NCBI RefSeq assembly: GCF_008065115.1
Contig: NZ_CP042913.1
Location: forward strand, 1,958,338 to 2,022,337
Source of the DNA: Bythopirellula goksoeyrii
GTDB taxonomy: Bacteria > Planctomycetota > Planctomycetia > Pirellulales > Lacipirellulaceae
Direction: 5' to 3'
DNA: 64,000 bases
Shown: positions 8,508 to 17,259 of the stretch, piece by piece
How positions within the stretch are numbered: the stretch's first letter is position 1
Layout of the letters: every line of letters starts with the position of its first letter
The notes under the pieces: generated by a model
What the model was told of the DNA's origin: nothing
Seen by the model: only the letters and a program-made list of their open reading frames with translations
The model's database searches: none
Translations under genes and position numbers: made by a program

Positions 8508-8560
8508 TGGTAAGAGAATGGTTTCCTTCAAGGGAAATTAGTTTTGGTCAAACAAGCTGC

Positions 8561-8600
8561 TGGCCCGGCAAATCGCAAGATTCGCCGGGCCAGTTTTTTT
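8561..8600 (+). terminator. Intrinsic terminator after the YTV-repeat gene
   Basis: A strong stem (TGGCCCGGC.AAT / ATTCGCCGGGCCA) with a short loop, followed by GTTTTTTT. It lies 54 bases past the stop codon. Nothing further is recognised in 8601-8819. Confidence 0.85.
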
Positions 8601-8819
8601 GTAACGAATCATTGGGCCGCGGCCGGCCCGGCGAGTCCTGCTGGCTAGAGGGGAGCGAGTTGACCCCCTCTAAACGCAGCCCGTTTGCCCAACCAAAGAA
8701 TCATAACTGCTCGGCTCTATGCATCGCGTATGAACGCAACCTCTCCATGCATGACCTACACTATAACTATTCGGAATCGTGTTTCGGTTTGACCTTTCAG
8801 AAAGAAACTAGAGACAGCC

Positions 8820-9521
8820 ATGAACTTTCTCCGTAAGAACTGGTACTACCTTGGTGCACTGCTCTTGGTGGCTCTGGCGGCAGCGCTGTCATTTATCTGG
8901 GGTGAAATTAGCACGTTGCGTGCAATGATGCTACTGAGCTTTATGGCATTACTCGCGCATCAATTTGAGGAGTATGCCTGGCCGGGTGGCTTTCCGGCAG
9001 TTATCAATCTTGCCGTGATGCCCAGCGGGAACAAACCGGATCGCTATCCGCTTAATCGGATGACATCGCTCTTTGTGAACGTGATCTTCGCCTATCCTTT
9101 CTATCTGGGCTCAGTAATATTCTGCAACCAGGTCTGGCTTGGTTTGGGACTGGTCCTCTTCGGGATGTTTCAATTGGGATTTCATGGCATCCAGATCAAC
9201 AAGAAAATGCAATCGATCTACAATCCGGGTCTCTTCACGGCCATCGTCCTTTTTTGGCCCATTGGCATCTACTACATGTGGTACGTTGCTGACCAAAATC
9301 TCAGCGCCTGGTGGATGTGGCCAGTTGGAGGTGCTATCGCATTCGCTGCAACATTCTTTGGCGTGTATCTGCCGATCACACACTGGTTCAAAGACGAGAA
9401 CTCTTGCTACCCCTTCAGCCCGCAAGAAATGGCTCGCTTCCGTGTTGAGCAGAAAATGAATCATCTGGCTAGCAACCAGCAACTCGTGGCTACGCCGAGC
9501 AGCTACTCGCAGGGAAGTTGA
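8820..9521 (+). CDS. HXXEE-domain membrane protein
   Basis: 233 residues with several hydrophobic segments (residues about 8-27, 33-45, 80-100, 105-120, 140-160 and 165-190). The motif 'LLAHQFEEYAWPGGFP' carries H-x-x-E-E, which names the family, and 'FHGIQINKK' and 'YNPGLFTAIVLFWPIGIY' follow. Molecular function is not established. The buried His and Glu residues suggest metal binding or a membrane enzyme, but that is inference. The start has a weak GAAAG/GAGAC ribosome site. It converges with the NagZ-like gene, 31 bp apart. Confidence 0.75.
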   Translation: MNFLRKNWYYLGALLLVALAAALSFIWGEISTLRAMMLLSFMALLAHQFEEYAWPGGFPAVINLAVMPSGNKPDRYPLNRMTSLFVNVIFAYPFYLGSVIFCNQVWLGLGLVLFGMFQLGFHGIQINKKMQSIYNPGLFTAIVLFWPIGIYYMWYVADQNLSAWWMWPVGGAIAFAATFFGVYLPITHWFKDENSCYPFSPQEMARFRVEQKMNHLASNQQLVATPSSYSQGS

Positions 9522-9552
9522 TCAAGGATCACTAGCAAGGGCTCACACAGTT

Positions 9553-11103
9553 TCATTCCTTCAATACAATCGATTCGGCCAGTGCACGTTGAGAAACGGG
9601 CACATCGCTAAACGCACAAAGGCGGGTACCCGCTGCAGGATACTCATCGAGAGACTCAGGAGTTCCTAGAGAAGCCAAGACACAATCGCGCGACTGCGTG
9701 AGCTCCTTTAAGAAAGCGTCTTGAGCAGGCAAAAGGCCGAACTGATGCCATGCTGCCGGCTTCACGATTTGCGCAATCAGAATCTGTTCGGCGCTCATCA
9801 CATTCGCCAACACCTGGGCATACTCTTCCGGCGAGGCACTTGCTCCCAATTCGAAATAGTGGCAATTGCCAAACCGTTCACGAATCGCCGCTCCCAAAGT
9901 CTGCTCAGGCGGATCGAGATGCGATTGGTGAGGCCGCAGCAAAACCGCACAGAACGATTTATCGGATGAGAAAGGAAGCAAAGGCTTATCAGCTGAGATT
10001 TGTCGTATAGAATCTCTTGCCACACGTTTCGCCAAAGTATGAGATTGCTCTCGAATCTCTTCGCGATTTGCGTCAAGTGGGGGAAGCTGTTGCCTGAGAT
10101 TGCGAACCCGCTGAAAAGCCTCCTCAACTCGCTCCAGGGAGAGACGTTCTTCGCTTACAGCTGTCTCAATCGCGGCCAAGGTTTCCAAAGGATCCTCGAC
10201 GTCCAGCAATAGATCGACCCCTGCTAGGATCGCTTTGAGGGCAAGTTCACCGCCAGATTTGCATTGCGATTTGACTCCCTCCATCAGCAAGCTATCGCTC
10301 GCAACCACGCCCTGGTATCCAAGCGTATCTCGCAGCAGGTCTATGAGTATTGGTTGCGAGAGTGTCGCGGGAACTCCACTTGGATCAAGCCCCGGAAAGC
10401 GCACATGGGCAGTCATCACCAGCGGAACTCCCTCGGCTATGGCGTTCTGAAAGGGGATTAATTCACAAGCGAGCAACTCCTCGCGACTGGCAGTTACTGT
10501 GGGAAGCGCGTGATGCGAGTCTTCGTGAGTGTTGCCATGTCCGGGGAAATGCTTTGCGGTGGAAAGAATCCCTCCCGCTTTGTATCCAGCGACGGAGGCC
10601 GCAACCAGACGGCCAACTTCCTCGGCATGTGCGCCAAATGCACGCGTGGCGATGATAGGATTGCGAGGATCGACATTCACATCGGCCACCGGCGAGAACG
10701 AGATATGGATCCCGTTGGCTCGGGCTGCTAACCCCGTGAGGCGAGCGAATTCGTGGGCAGCTTTCTCCGCCTCATCCCCCAGTGCACTAAAAGCCATCGC
10801 ATGAGGAAACAGCACTTCGCCGCGGAGTTGCTGGCCGACTCCGCGTTCGATGTCCGCCGCAATCAATAGAGGAGAACGAGCAACGCTTTGCAAATGGGAT
10901 AGAGTCTCGGCGGTGGAATCCTGTTGACCATTGAAAAGCAACAGGCCACCCAGCGGACATTCCTTCAAAAGGTCTTCAATCCGCGCGGCATCTTCCTCCA
11001 CTGAACGCACCGGTGGTAAGTTCGAGCCGATTCGGACAAACATCAGTTGGGCCAGCTTGTCTCGCAGTGGGACTTCTGCAGAAGATAGTGAAGTCTCGTT
11101 CAC
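9553..11103 (-). CDS. nagZ: NagZ-like beta-N-acetylhexosaminidase (GH3)
   Basis: 516 residues, longer than the roughly 340-residue E. coli NagZ, because a C-terminal alpha/beta domain of about 180 residues follows. The barrel domain shows 'LLIAADIERGVGQQLRGEV', 'FSPVADVNVDPRNPII', the general-acid loop 'KHFPGHGNTHEDSHHALP' (His/Asp) and 'GVVASDSLLMEGV' with the nucleophile Asp. NagZ removes GlcNAc from muropeptides. The start is GTG at 11103, overlapping the AmpG-like stop as GTGA with AGAGG upstream, so it is translationally coupled. No signal peptide is seen, which fits cytoplasmic muropeptide recycling after import. Other GH3 hexosaminidase substrates are possible. Confidence 0.85.
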   Translation of the reverse strand: MNETSLSSAEVPLRDKLAQLMFVRIGSNLPPVRSVEEDAARIEDLLKECPLGGLLLFNGQQDSTAETLSHLQSVARSPLLIAADIERGVGQQLRGEVLFPHAMAFSALGDEAEKAAHEFARLTGLAARANGIHISFSPVADVNVDPRNPIIATRAFGAHAEEVGRLVAASVAGYKAGGILSTAKHFPGHGNTHEDSHHALPTVTASREELLACELIPFQNAIAEGVPLVMTAHVRFPGLDPSGVPATLSQPILIDLLRDTLGYQGVVASDSLLMEGVKSQCKSGGELALKAILAGVDLLLDVEDPLETLAAIETAVSEERLSLERVEEAFQRVRNLRQQLPPLDANREEIREQSHTLAKRVARDSIRQISADKPLLPFSSDKSFCAVLLRPHQSHLDPPEQTLGAAIRERFGNCHYFELGASASPEEYAQVLANVMSAEQILIAQIVKPAAWHQFGLLPAQDAFLKELTQSRDCVLASLGTPESLDEYPAAGTRLCAFSDVPVSQRALAESIVLKE

Positions 11104-12425
11104 GTTGTTGCCTCTAGTTGCTCAGGAGAAGCCTTCCGACCGAAAGAGGGATCGATCTTCACAAGTCCGCAAACAATGAAACTTGGAATCGTTGCGATCA
11201 TCATCCAGATAAAAAAATGCTGATAACCGATCATTTCTTGCAGCCACCCACTGAGCATACCAGGAAGCATCATCCCCAGTGCCATGAAACCAGTACAGAT
11301 GGCATAGTGGGCCGTCTCATGTTTGCCGCGCGAGATATAAAGCATGTAAAGCATAAATGCTGTGAAACCAAAGCCATAGCCAAATTGTTCAATTGCCACG
11401 CACAAGTTAATTGCGAAGAGACTCTCCGGCTGCACCTGTGACAGAAACACGTAGACGGCATTGGGCAGATTGATCGCGGCGACCATCCACCACAGCCAAA
11501 ACTTGAGTCCCTGCCTCGCGGCGACGATGCCACCAAGAATTCCACCCAGCGTAAGCATGGTGATGCCGACCGTGCCGTAGACCACTCCCACTTGTTCAGT
11601 CGAAAGTCCCAGCCCTCCCTTCGAAATGGGGTCTAGCAAAAAAGGGGACGCCATCTTAGCAAGCTGAGCTTCAGAAAATCGGTATAGAAGCAAGAATGCT
11701 AAGCTGAGTGCTATGCCTGGTTTCTTAAAAAATGATACGAAGGTTTCCAGGAAGTCGGCAGCGATTTGGCCCGCACTTCTGTCCGTACCGGGCGTGTCTA
11801 GCACTGGTCGAGGAAGCACGAAGCCATGATATAGACCGCAAACAACAAAAAAGCCTGCGATCAAGTAAAAAGTAGTTGCCCATGCTTGGGGAATGTCTTG
11901 AGTCCGTTCCAAAGCCCCCGCCAGCATCACCAACAGTCCTTGCCCTGCAATCATAGCCAGGCGGTAGAACGTGCTGCGGATTCCCACGAACCAGGCCTGC
12001 TCGTGCGCTGGTAAAGCGAGCATGTAGAACCCATCGGCGGCGATGTCGTGAGTAGCCGAACTAAATGCTAAGAGCCATAGAAATGCGAGCGAGTATTGCA
12101 GAAAATTACTCATTGGCAGGGTAAACGCAACGCCTGCAAGACCCGCCCCGATCAATAACTGCATCGCCACGATCCACCACCGTTTGGTCCTCAGCACGTC
12201 GACCAGGGGGCTCCAGAAAGGCTTGATCACCCAAGGTAGATAAAGCCAACTCGTGTAGAGAGCGATTTCGGTGTTGGAAACGCCCATTCGTTTGTACATG
12301 ATGACCGCCACGGTCATCACAACCACATAGGGAACTCCCTCGGCAAAGTACAATGTGGGTATCCAGCTCCAAGCCTGCCGGCGAGAAGTGGTCGATACTT
12401 CCGGTGAATAGGGGCGTTCAGACAA
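11100..12425 (-). CDS. AmpG-like MFS permease (muropeptide or sugar importer)
   Basis: 441 residues with about 12 membrane segments. The N-terminal signature 'WIPTLYFAEGVPYVVV' followed by 'LPWVIKPFWSPLVD' is typical of the AmpG/PAT branch, whose best-known member imports anhydromuropeptides from the periplasm. 'SATHDIAADGFYM' fits the AmpG family D-[IV]-A-x-D motif. The start is TTG at 12425 with GGAATGAG upstream, 15 bp after the GHL10 stop. The next gene overlaps it by 4 bp. The operon context (glycosidase upstream, NagZ downstream) supports muropeptide transport. Specificity is inferred. Confidence 0.82.
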   Translation of the reverse strand: MSERPYSPEVSTTSRRQAWSWIPTLYFAEGVPYVVVMTVAVIMYKRMGVSNTEIALYTSWLYLPWVIKPFWSPLVDVLRTKRWWIVAMQLLIGAGLAGVAFTLPMSNFLQYSLAFLWLLAFSSATHDIAADGFYMLALPAHEQAWFVGIRSTFYRLAMIAGQGLLVMLAGALERTQDIPQAWATTFYLIAGFFVVCGLYHGFVLPRPVLDTPGTDRSAGQIAADFLETFVSFFKKPGIALSLAFLLLYRFSEAQLAKMASPFLLDPISKGGLGLSTEQVGVVYGTVGITMLTLGGILGGIVAARQGLKFWLWWMVAAINLPNAVYVFLSQVQPESLFAINLCVAIEQFGYGFGFTAFMLYMLYISRGKHETAHYAICTGFMALGMMLPGMLSGWLQEMIGYQHFFIWMMIATIPSFIVCGLVKIDPSFGRKASPEQLEATT

Positions 12426-12440
12426 GCGATCTCATTCCAA

Positions 12441-14030
12441 TCATGGGCTATTCGACCCATACCAGCTCAGCGGACTTTCTTCACCTATCCGGTTCACGGT
12501 AGATACAACCACAGCGGCAGGTGACTTCTTTCTTTTCTGCCCCGCTTTATCATACATCGGTCGCACGGACTCGCTACCGGGGACAATATCGACATGCCAT
12601 TTGCCGCGATACTTAGAACGGACAACCCAGAGCCAGGCGGTATCGGTTTCGTTTGACTCGAGAGCGACGACCCACTCACCACCAGATTTCTTTACTGAGA
12701 ACTTCGGTTCTATTTGCTCATTGTCCGAAGATGTGGATAGCCAGGGGCTAGCCGGTATGAGGGCCGGTTGTTGGTAAGTATTCTTAAGAAGTACATCGGC
12801 GATCCCGCCCGAATTGCGCAGTAACGCTTTCATACTGAAATGCACATTGCCACTGGCACCTTCTTGAGCTCGTGTGACCCAAATCTGGGCAGCTATTTCC
12901 TTCGCGGGCCAGCTCTTGCCATCCGCTCCACCGACGCGCGAGGTATAGTTCCCAGGCCAGAGATGGCGTTTGGCCTTATTCTGCGAGTTCCACCAATACA
13001 ATAAGGCCGCGTAACTTTGCTGGGGAGGGCCAATCTTCCAATACAGCTGGGGAGTAAAATAATCTACCCAGCCTTCTGCGAACCATTTCTCGGCATCCGC
13101 ATAGAGCGACTCATACTGGTCGAAGCCTTTGATCTGCGCAAGGCTACCGGGTCGACCAATACCAAAGGGACTGATGCCAAATTTTACCCAGGGCTTCACA
13201 TGTTTGATGTCCTTATACATCTGACTTACTAGCTGATTGACGTTTTCTCTACGCCAGTCGTCACGAGATAGTTTGGTGCCAGCCGCCAATGCTTCTTCCC
13301 AACTAGCATCATCGGGAAAGGGAACCGGTTCTCCATCTTTGCTCACAGGGTAGGGATAAAAATAATCGTCCATGTGGATGCCATCGATGTCGTATCGTTC
13401 AACGACATCGCGAATCACCGCCAAAGTATGTTCCGTGGCTGCAGGTTCACCGGGGTCGAGCCACTGATAGCCACCGTATTCCTTGACCGCTTCGGGTTGC
13501 AGTTTGCTGATGTGATTCTCAGCAACAGGTCCTTTGCTGCCGCTATGGCGAGCCCGATAGGGATTAAACCAGCCGTGAAGCTCAATCCCCCGGCGGTGGG
13601 CCTCGGTGATCGCGAATTCGAGCGGATCGTAATACGGTTCGGGTGGTTTCCCCATCGCGCCGGTAAGAAACTCCGACCAAGGTTCTAGTTTCGAGGCATA
13701 CAGCGCATCGCAGGCAGGGCGCACTTGGAGGATGATGGCGTTGAGATTCAATTTCACCGCTTTGTCCAGAATGGCGATCATCTCAGCTTGCTGCTCGCCA
13801 GTAGAGAGTCCCGGGCGCGACGGCCAATCGATGTTGGCAACCGTTGCTACCCAGGCAGCACGAAATTCGCGTTCTACCTCAGGCAAGTTCTTCTTCACAC
13901 TTTCAGGCGGCTCTTTAGCAACGAGAACTCCGTTCGGAGATAAGAGACAAGCACTAACAAGAATCAGCAATGCCTTCACTAATGTCTGATAACAACTCAT
14001 TCGTTCTGCCTTAGTAAGGGAAACATTCAT
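12441..14030 (-). CDS. Exported GHL10-family glycoside hydrolase (DigH/YngK-like)
   Basis: 529 residues. A signal peptide ('ALLILVSACLLSPNGVLVA') is followed by the GHL10 (PF02638, DUF187) barrel: 'REFRAAWVATVANIDWPS', 'LNAIILQVRPACDALYASK', 'HGWFNPYRARH', 'VVERYDIDGIHMDDYFYPYP' and 'WVKFGISPFGIGRPG'. E. coli DigH (YddW) of this family cuts peptide-free peptidoglycan glycan strands. The ATG overlaps the upstream stop as ATGA and has GGGGAGGT 9 nt upstream inside the preceding gene, so translation is coupled. The C-terminal 100 residues look like a Fn3/Ig-type module. With the importer and NagZ downstream, a wall-turnover role is inferred. Confidence 0.85.
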   Translation of the reverse strand: MNVSLTKAERMSCYQTLVKALLILVSACLLSPNGVLVAKEPPESVKKNLPEVEREFRAAWVATVANIDWPSRPGLSTGEQQAEMIAILDKAVKLNLNAIILQVRPACDALYASKLEPWSEFLTGAMGKPPEPYYDPLEFAITEAHRRGIELHGWFNPYRARHSGSKGPVAENHISKLQPEAVKEYGGYQWLDPGEPAATEHTLAVIRDVVERYDIDGIHMDDYFYPYPVSKDGEPVPFPDDASWEEALAAGTKLSRDDWRRENVNQLVSQMYKDIKHVKPWVKFGISPFGIGRPGSLAQIKGFDQYESLYADAEKWFAEGWVDYFTPQLYWKIGPPQQSYAALLYWWNSQNKAKRHLWPGNYTSRVGGADGKSWPAKEIAAQIWVTRAQEGASGNVHFSMKALLRNSGGIADVLLKNTYQQPALIPASPWLSTSSDNEQIEPKFSVKKSGGEWVVALESNETDTAWLWVVRSKYRGKWHVDIVPGSESVRPMYDKAGQKRKKSPAAVVVSTVNRIGEESPLSWYGSNSP

Positions 14031-15043
14031 TCTTGAACTACCTCCCCTCCGTCTTTAGACGCCTGGGCAACGTAGACCTGAGGGGCGATGTCGTCGGCAA
14101 CAAAGTGAACACTGCCGTCGACGTGGCTAAAGTTGGCGCCGCCCGGATGGAAGCTGCCGAATGGGAGATTGTTGAAGGCCAGTGTTTTCTTATCATCCGA
14201 CACAGGATCGGGTCGTTCATCATCTTGATGTCCCTTGTAGTATCCCACCACTTCCAGGTCCGCATTGAGAGGCACCGTCGCATTGATGTTCTTCATACTA
14301 CTCATGCAAGAACCTGGCGAAGGTCCTGTTGGAGGATCACTGAGTACCGAAGTCTGCCAAAAGGCACCAGCAGTCCACGCCCGCAGTTGATACCAACGCT
14401 CACCTGCCAGGAAGGTGTTGCTAAGACCATCCTGAATCTGACGAATCATCGTCCTGCTACCAGGAAAAAAGACGCCGTCGCTGTTGACGACACCACAAAG
14501 GCCGCTGTTGTCGCCGAACGACTCGTTAGCATCATTGCGACTGGCAGCCGACCCAGTCACCCCGGCATAGCTTGAGCTCGCCAGGCTCTCGCCGTTGCGA
14601 TTGTCGACGACCTCGTCGTCGCTTGGGCAATGATAGGGTTCGATGCGTACTTCGTTAACATTCTCCAAGGAGTAGATGTTCGGTGGCTGCATGGCGGGGT
14701 CCGTTTTGCGAAATTGAGTCACTTGCCGTTGGATTTCCGTCAGTAACGAGCCGTTTTCCAAATAGGAGAGGAGGCCGACTTCCCAACTAAATCCGTTTCG
14801 ACCCCCGACTCTATTGATTGTTGAGCCAGTAGGGAGCTCGCCTCTGGCGGACTCGTAGTTGAGAGTCGCCAGTGTGATGTTCTTAAGATTGTTTTCACAA
14901 CTCATCCGACGCGAGGATTCTCTCGCAGCCTGGACTGCGCTGAGCAAGAGCCCCACCAACACACCAATGATTGCGATCACGACCAAAAGCTCTACCAACG
15001 TAAAGCCCTGACGATACCCGGCCCGATGCTTAATTCTCTTCAT
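14027..15043 (-). CDS. DUF1559 pseudopilin-like protein
   Basis: 338 residues. It begins with a class III prepilin signal ('GFTLVELLVVIAIIGVLVGL', cleavage before Phe) and the conserved 'AVQAARESSRRMSCENNLKN' stretch. It ends in the planctomycete H-x9-DG motif ('HPGGANFSHVDGSVHFV'). The family (PF07596) is expanded in planctomycetes and its function is unknown; type II/IV-like surface assembly is the usual guess. The surprise is its place: first gene of an operon with a peptidoglycan glycosidase, overlapping by 4 bp. The ribosome site is weak. Confidence 0.88.
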   Translation of the reverse strand: MKRIKHRAGYRQGFTLVELLVVIAIIGVLVGLLLSAVQAARESSRRMSCENNLKNITLATLNYESARGELPTGSTINRVGGRNGFSWEVGLLSYLENGSLLTEIQRQVTQFRKTDPAMQPPNIYSLENVNEVRIEPYHCPSDDEVVDNRNGESLASSSYAGVTGSAASRNDANESFGDNSGLCGVVNSDGVFFPGSRTMIRQIQDGLSNTFLAGERWYQLRAWTAGAFWQTSVLSDPPTGPSPGSCMSSMKNINATVPLNADLEVVGYYKGHQDDERPDPVSDDKKTLAFNNLPFGSFHPGGANFSHVDGSVHFVADDIAPQVYVAQASKDGGEVVQE

Positions 15044-15680
15044 TACTTGGTTCCCAAAGGTTTAATTCAAATCAGCGTCGCTACTTTTTCCAATCAGAAC
15101 CTTCAAATGTAAATCAACTCGTTGAGGTATCACAACAGGAAATACTCTTCAGTATCTCAGCTTTGCGCACGCAGTTTCTCGTTTTTGCGAAGTGAAAGTG
15201 ACTCCATTAAAATTGCAAAGCCATCTATCAACACAGACTACCTAACTCATCCCCGATAAGTCGCGAGTCCACGACTTGCCGCAAATCGAGGCAGGATTCC
15301 TGACCCAGGCACCCCACCTGCCAATGTTTGCTCTGTTCCAAACCTCCCTAGATTTCAGTAGAAATTGGGCCACTCTATTCGTAATAATAGCCTCAGTGCA
15401 GCCTCGCTCTCTCTCAAGCGAATCGAACCAGCCACGGCATTTCGTTTAACAATACTCGACTCCAACAATGAAACCGGAGATCGCGCAATCCATGATAAGC
15501 AAACAAGTTAAAGCGAATTTGAGTGCTCGCTGACACAGGGGTTTTGTTTTGTGGAAAAGTATTTTCACATTATTGGCTCACTACAATCACTCTCTCAAGG
15601 TCACACTGCGCATAACACATACAGAAAAACTCAATGCCTTCGTGGTTCAATGCAGCACGTAGGACAACGTAAAATGGCTA
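15044..15680. other. Intergenic region upstream of DUF1559 operon and nfi
   Basis: A 637-bp, relatively AT-rich region between divergent genes. It must hold both promoters. No RNA gene, repeat or operator was recognised. Confidence 0.45.
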
Positions 15681-16394
15681 GTGAGCTCTGACTTGAAACT
15701 CATGAAACCACATTCTCTTCATCCCTGGAACGTCACTCCTACTGAGGCGCGCGAAATCCAAGAGCGATTTCGAAATCATGTTCTCCAGAAGAACGTCGCC
15801 AGATTGAGACACATTCGTCATGTTGCCGGCGTCGACGTCAGCATCAAGAACAATCGAGTCATTGCGGCAATCGTGGTTCTCGACTTTTCATCGCTTGAGA
15901 TTATCGCCAGCTCTATCCATCGGCAACCAGTTCGTTTTCCCTATGTGCCCGGCTTGCTAACCTTTCGCGAGTGCCCTGCCCTGTTGCCCGCTTACGAGAA
16001 AATCCGAGTCGAACCCGATCTCGTGCTTGTTGATGGACAAGGGATCGCTCATCCCCGTCGGTTTGGTTTGGCTGCCCATTTGGGTGTCCTACTGGGCAAG
16101 CCAACGATTGGCTGTGCTAAGTCCCGACTCATTGGTGTGTACGAGGAGCCCCATGAAGAAGCTGGCTGCTATACAGACCTTTTCGATGGTGAAGAACTCA
16201 TCGGAGCAGTCTTGCGCACACGCACTAATGTGAAACCGCTTTTCATCTCCGTCGGCCATAAGATTGAATTGCCCACCGCACTCGACTTGGTGCTGAACTG
16301 CTGCCGAGGCTATCGACTCCCCGAGCCGACACGCCTGGCCCATCAGTCGGCTGGAGGTCTATTGCCTTCACCTCGTGCCCGATATGAAACATAG
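15681..16394 (+). CDS. nfi: Endonuclease V (deoxyinosine 3' endonuclease)
   Basis: 237 residues. It nicks DNA (or RNA) near deaminated adenine (inosine). Motifs are 'IRHVAGVDVSI' with the metal Asp, 'PVRFPYVPGLLTFRECPALL' with the PYVPGLLxFRE wedge and catalytic Glu, 'DLVLVDGQGIAHPRRFGLAAH' broken at 'VDGQGIAHPRRFG', and 'GCAKSRLIGVY'. The start is uncertain: GTG at 15681 or ATG at 15702 (MKPHSLHPW); neither has a good ribosome site. The 3' end overlaps the convergent CPBP gene by 52 bp. Confidence 0.93.
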   Translation: MSSDLKLMKPHSLHPWNVTPTEAREIQERFRNHVLQKNVARLRHIRHVAGVDVSIKNNRVIAAIVVLDFSSLEIIASSIHRQPVRFPYVPGLLTFRECPALLPAYEKIRVEPDLVLVDGQGIAHPRRFGLAAHLGVLLGKPTIGCAKSRLIGVYEEPHEEAGCYTDLFDGEELIGAVLRTRTNVKPLFISVGHKIELPTALDLVLNCCRGYRLPEPTRLAHQSAGGLLPSPRARYET

Positions 16395-16933
16395 ACCAGC
16401 GCCACAAAATCGTAGAAGGCATGTGCGACGATTGGGGCGACCAAGTCTTCGTAAGCCCATGCCAGCCAACCAAAGTAAAGGCCGATCACAGTAGCCGCCA
16501 GAAAATAAGCCGTACTCATCGCATGGGCTAAGCCGAAGAGCAATGCAGTCAGGATCACGCCGATCCAGAGGGTTGTCCAAGAAATGAAGAGCGGTTGCAA
16601 CGCCCCGCGAAAGAGAATCTCCTCTCCCAACCCAGCGGCCAAACTTACCAACAAGAACTCCATCCAGCCACACCCTGCGAATAGCTCTCGCACCACATGT
16701 TCCACATTCCGACGCAGTTTTGCCAGGGGTTTCCAGTCCACCTCGTAAGCGGCCAAAAGCAGCAGAATCATTGGTAAACTAGCTACTATTCCTCGCAGCA
16801 CGGAATCGAGAGTGAACGAGAGACGTCCCTGAAGTGAGATTGACCCTAGCCATGCCACCAAAACCCCGAGAAAGCCCAAACCTGTCTCAAATAGCATCGC
16901 AGTTGCGACAGTTTGGGCCTTGTTACTTGTCAT
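16343..16933 (-). CDS. CPBP-family intramembrane metalloprotease
   Basis: 196 residues with about six hydrophobic segments. The CAAX/CPBP motifs are 'LGEEILFRGALQPLF' (EE-x3-R), 'LLFGLAHAM' (F-x3-H) and 'PIVAHAFYDFVAL' (H-x3-D/N). These build the metal site in the membrane. Substrate is unknown; relatives process peptides, confer bacteriocin self-immunity or regulate signalling. Its end overlaps endonuclease V on the other strand. Confidence 0.85.
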   Translation of the reverse strand: MTSNKAQTVATAMLFETGLGFLGVLVAWLGSISLQGRLSFTLDSVLRGIVASLPMILLLLAAYEVDWKPLAKLRRNVEHVVRELFAGCGWMEFLLVSLAAGLGEEILFRGALQPLFISWTTLWIGVILTALLFGLAHAMSTAYFLAATVIGLYFGWLAWAYEDLVAPIVAHAFYDFVALVYVSYRARGEGNRPPAD

Positions 16934-17259
16934 GTCGTAGCTCGAATACTGTGGGTGGAAGCGGTCTTTTCCCAGTTTTTCACTAGGTTCCCCATTTCAA
17001 GTCTCATCCTGAGGGGCTCGTCTCCTTGACGATCCGTTGGTGCCAAATTAGATTGACTGGTTCGATTTTCTCACCAAGTCCAACCTGACTGGTCCTCTGG
17101 CGACCGCTGGCGTGGAACGCTTTAGTTCAAGAGACGCTGCTCGGTTAGCACTTGTTTCTCGCGCGGGCCACTTAACGACTCTAGCGAGAAGAAATCAGCG
17201 AATCAATCGGCGTGCAGATTACCACTGCAGGAAAACATAAATAGTAAGGACTCAATCAA
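16934..17259. other. Divergent promoter region, CPBP protease / ppdK
   Basis: 326 bp with no gene. No operator, RNA or repeat was recognised. The ppdK start is preceded by 'agtaagga' as a plausible ribosome site. Confidence 0.45.
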
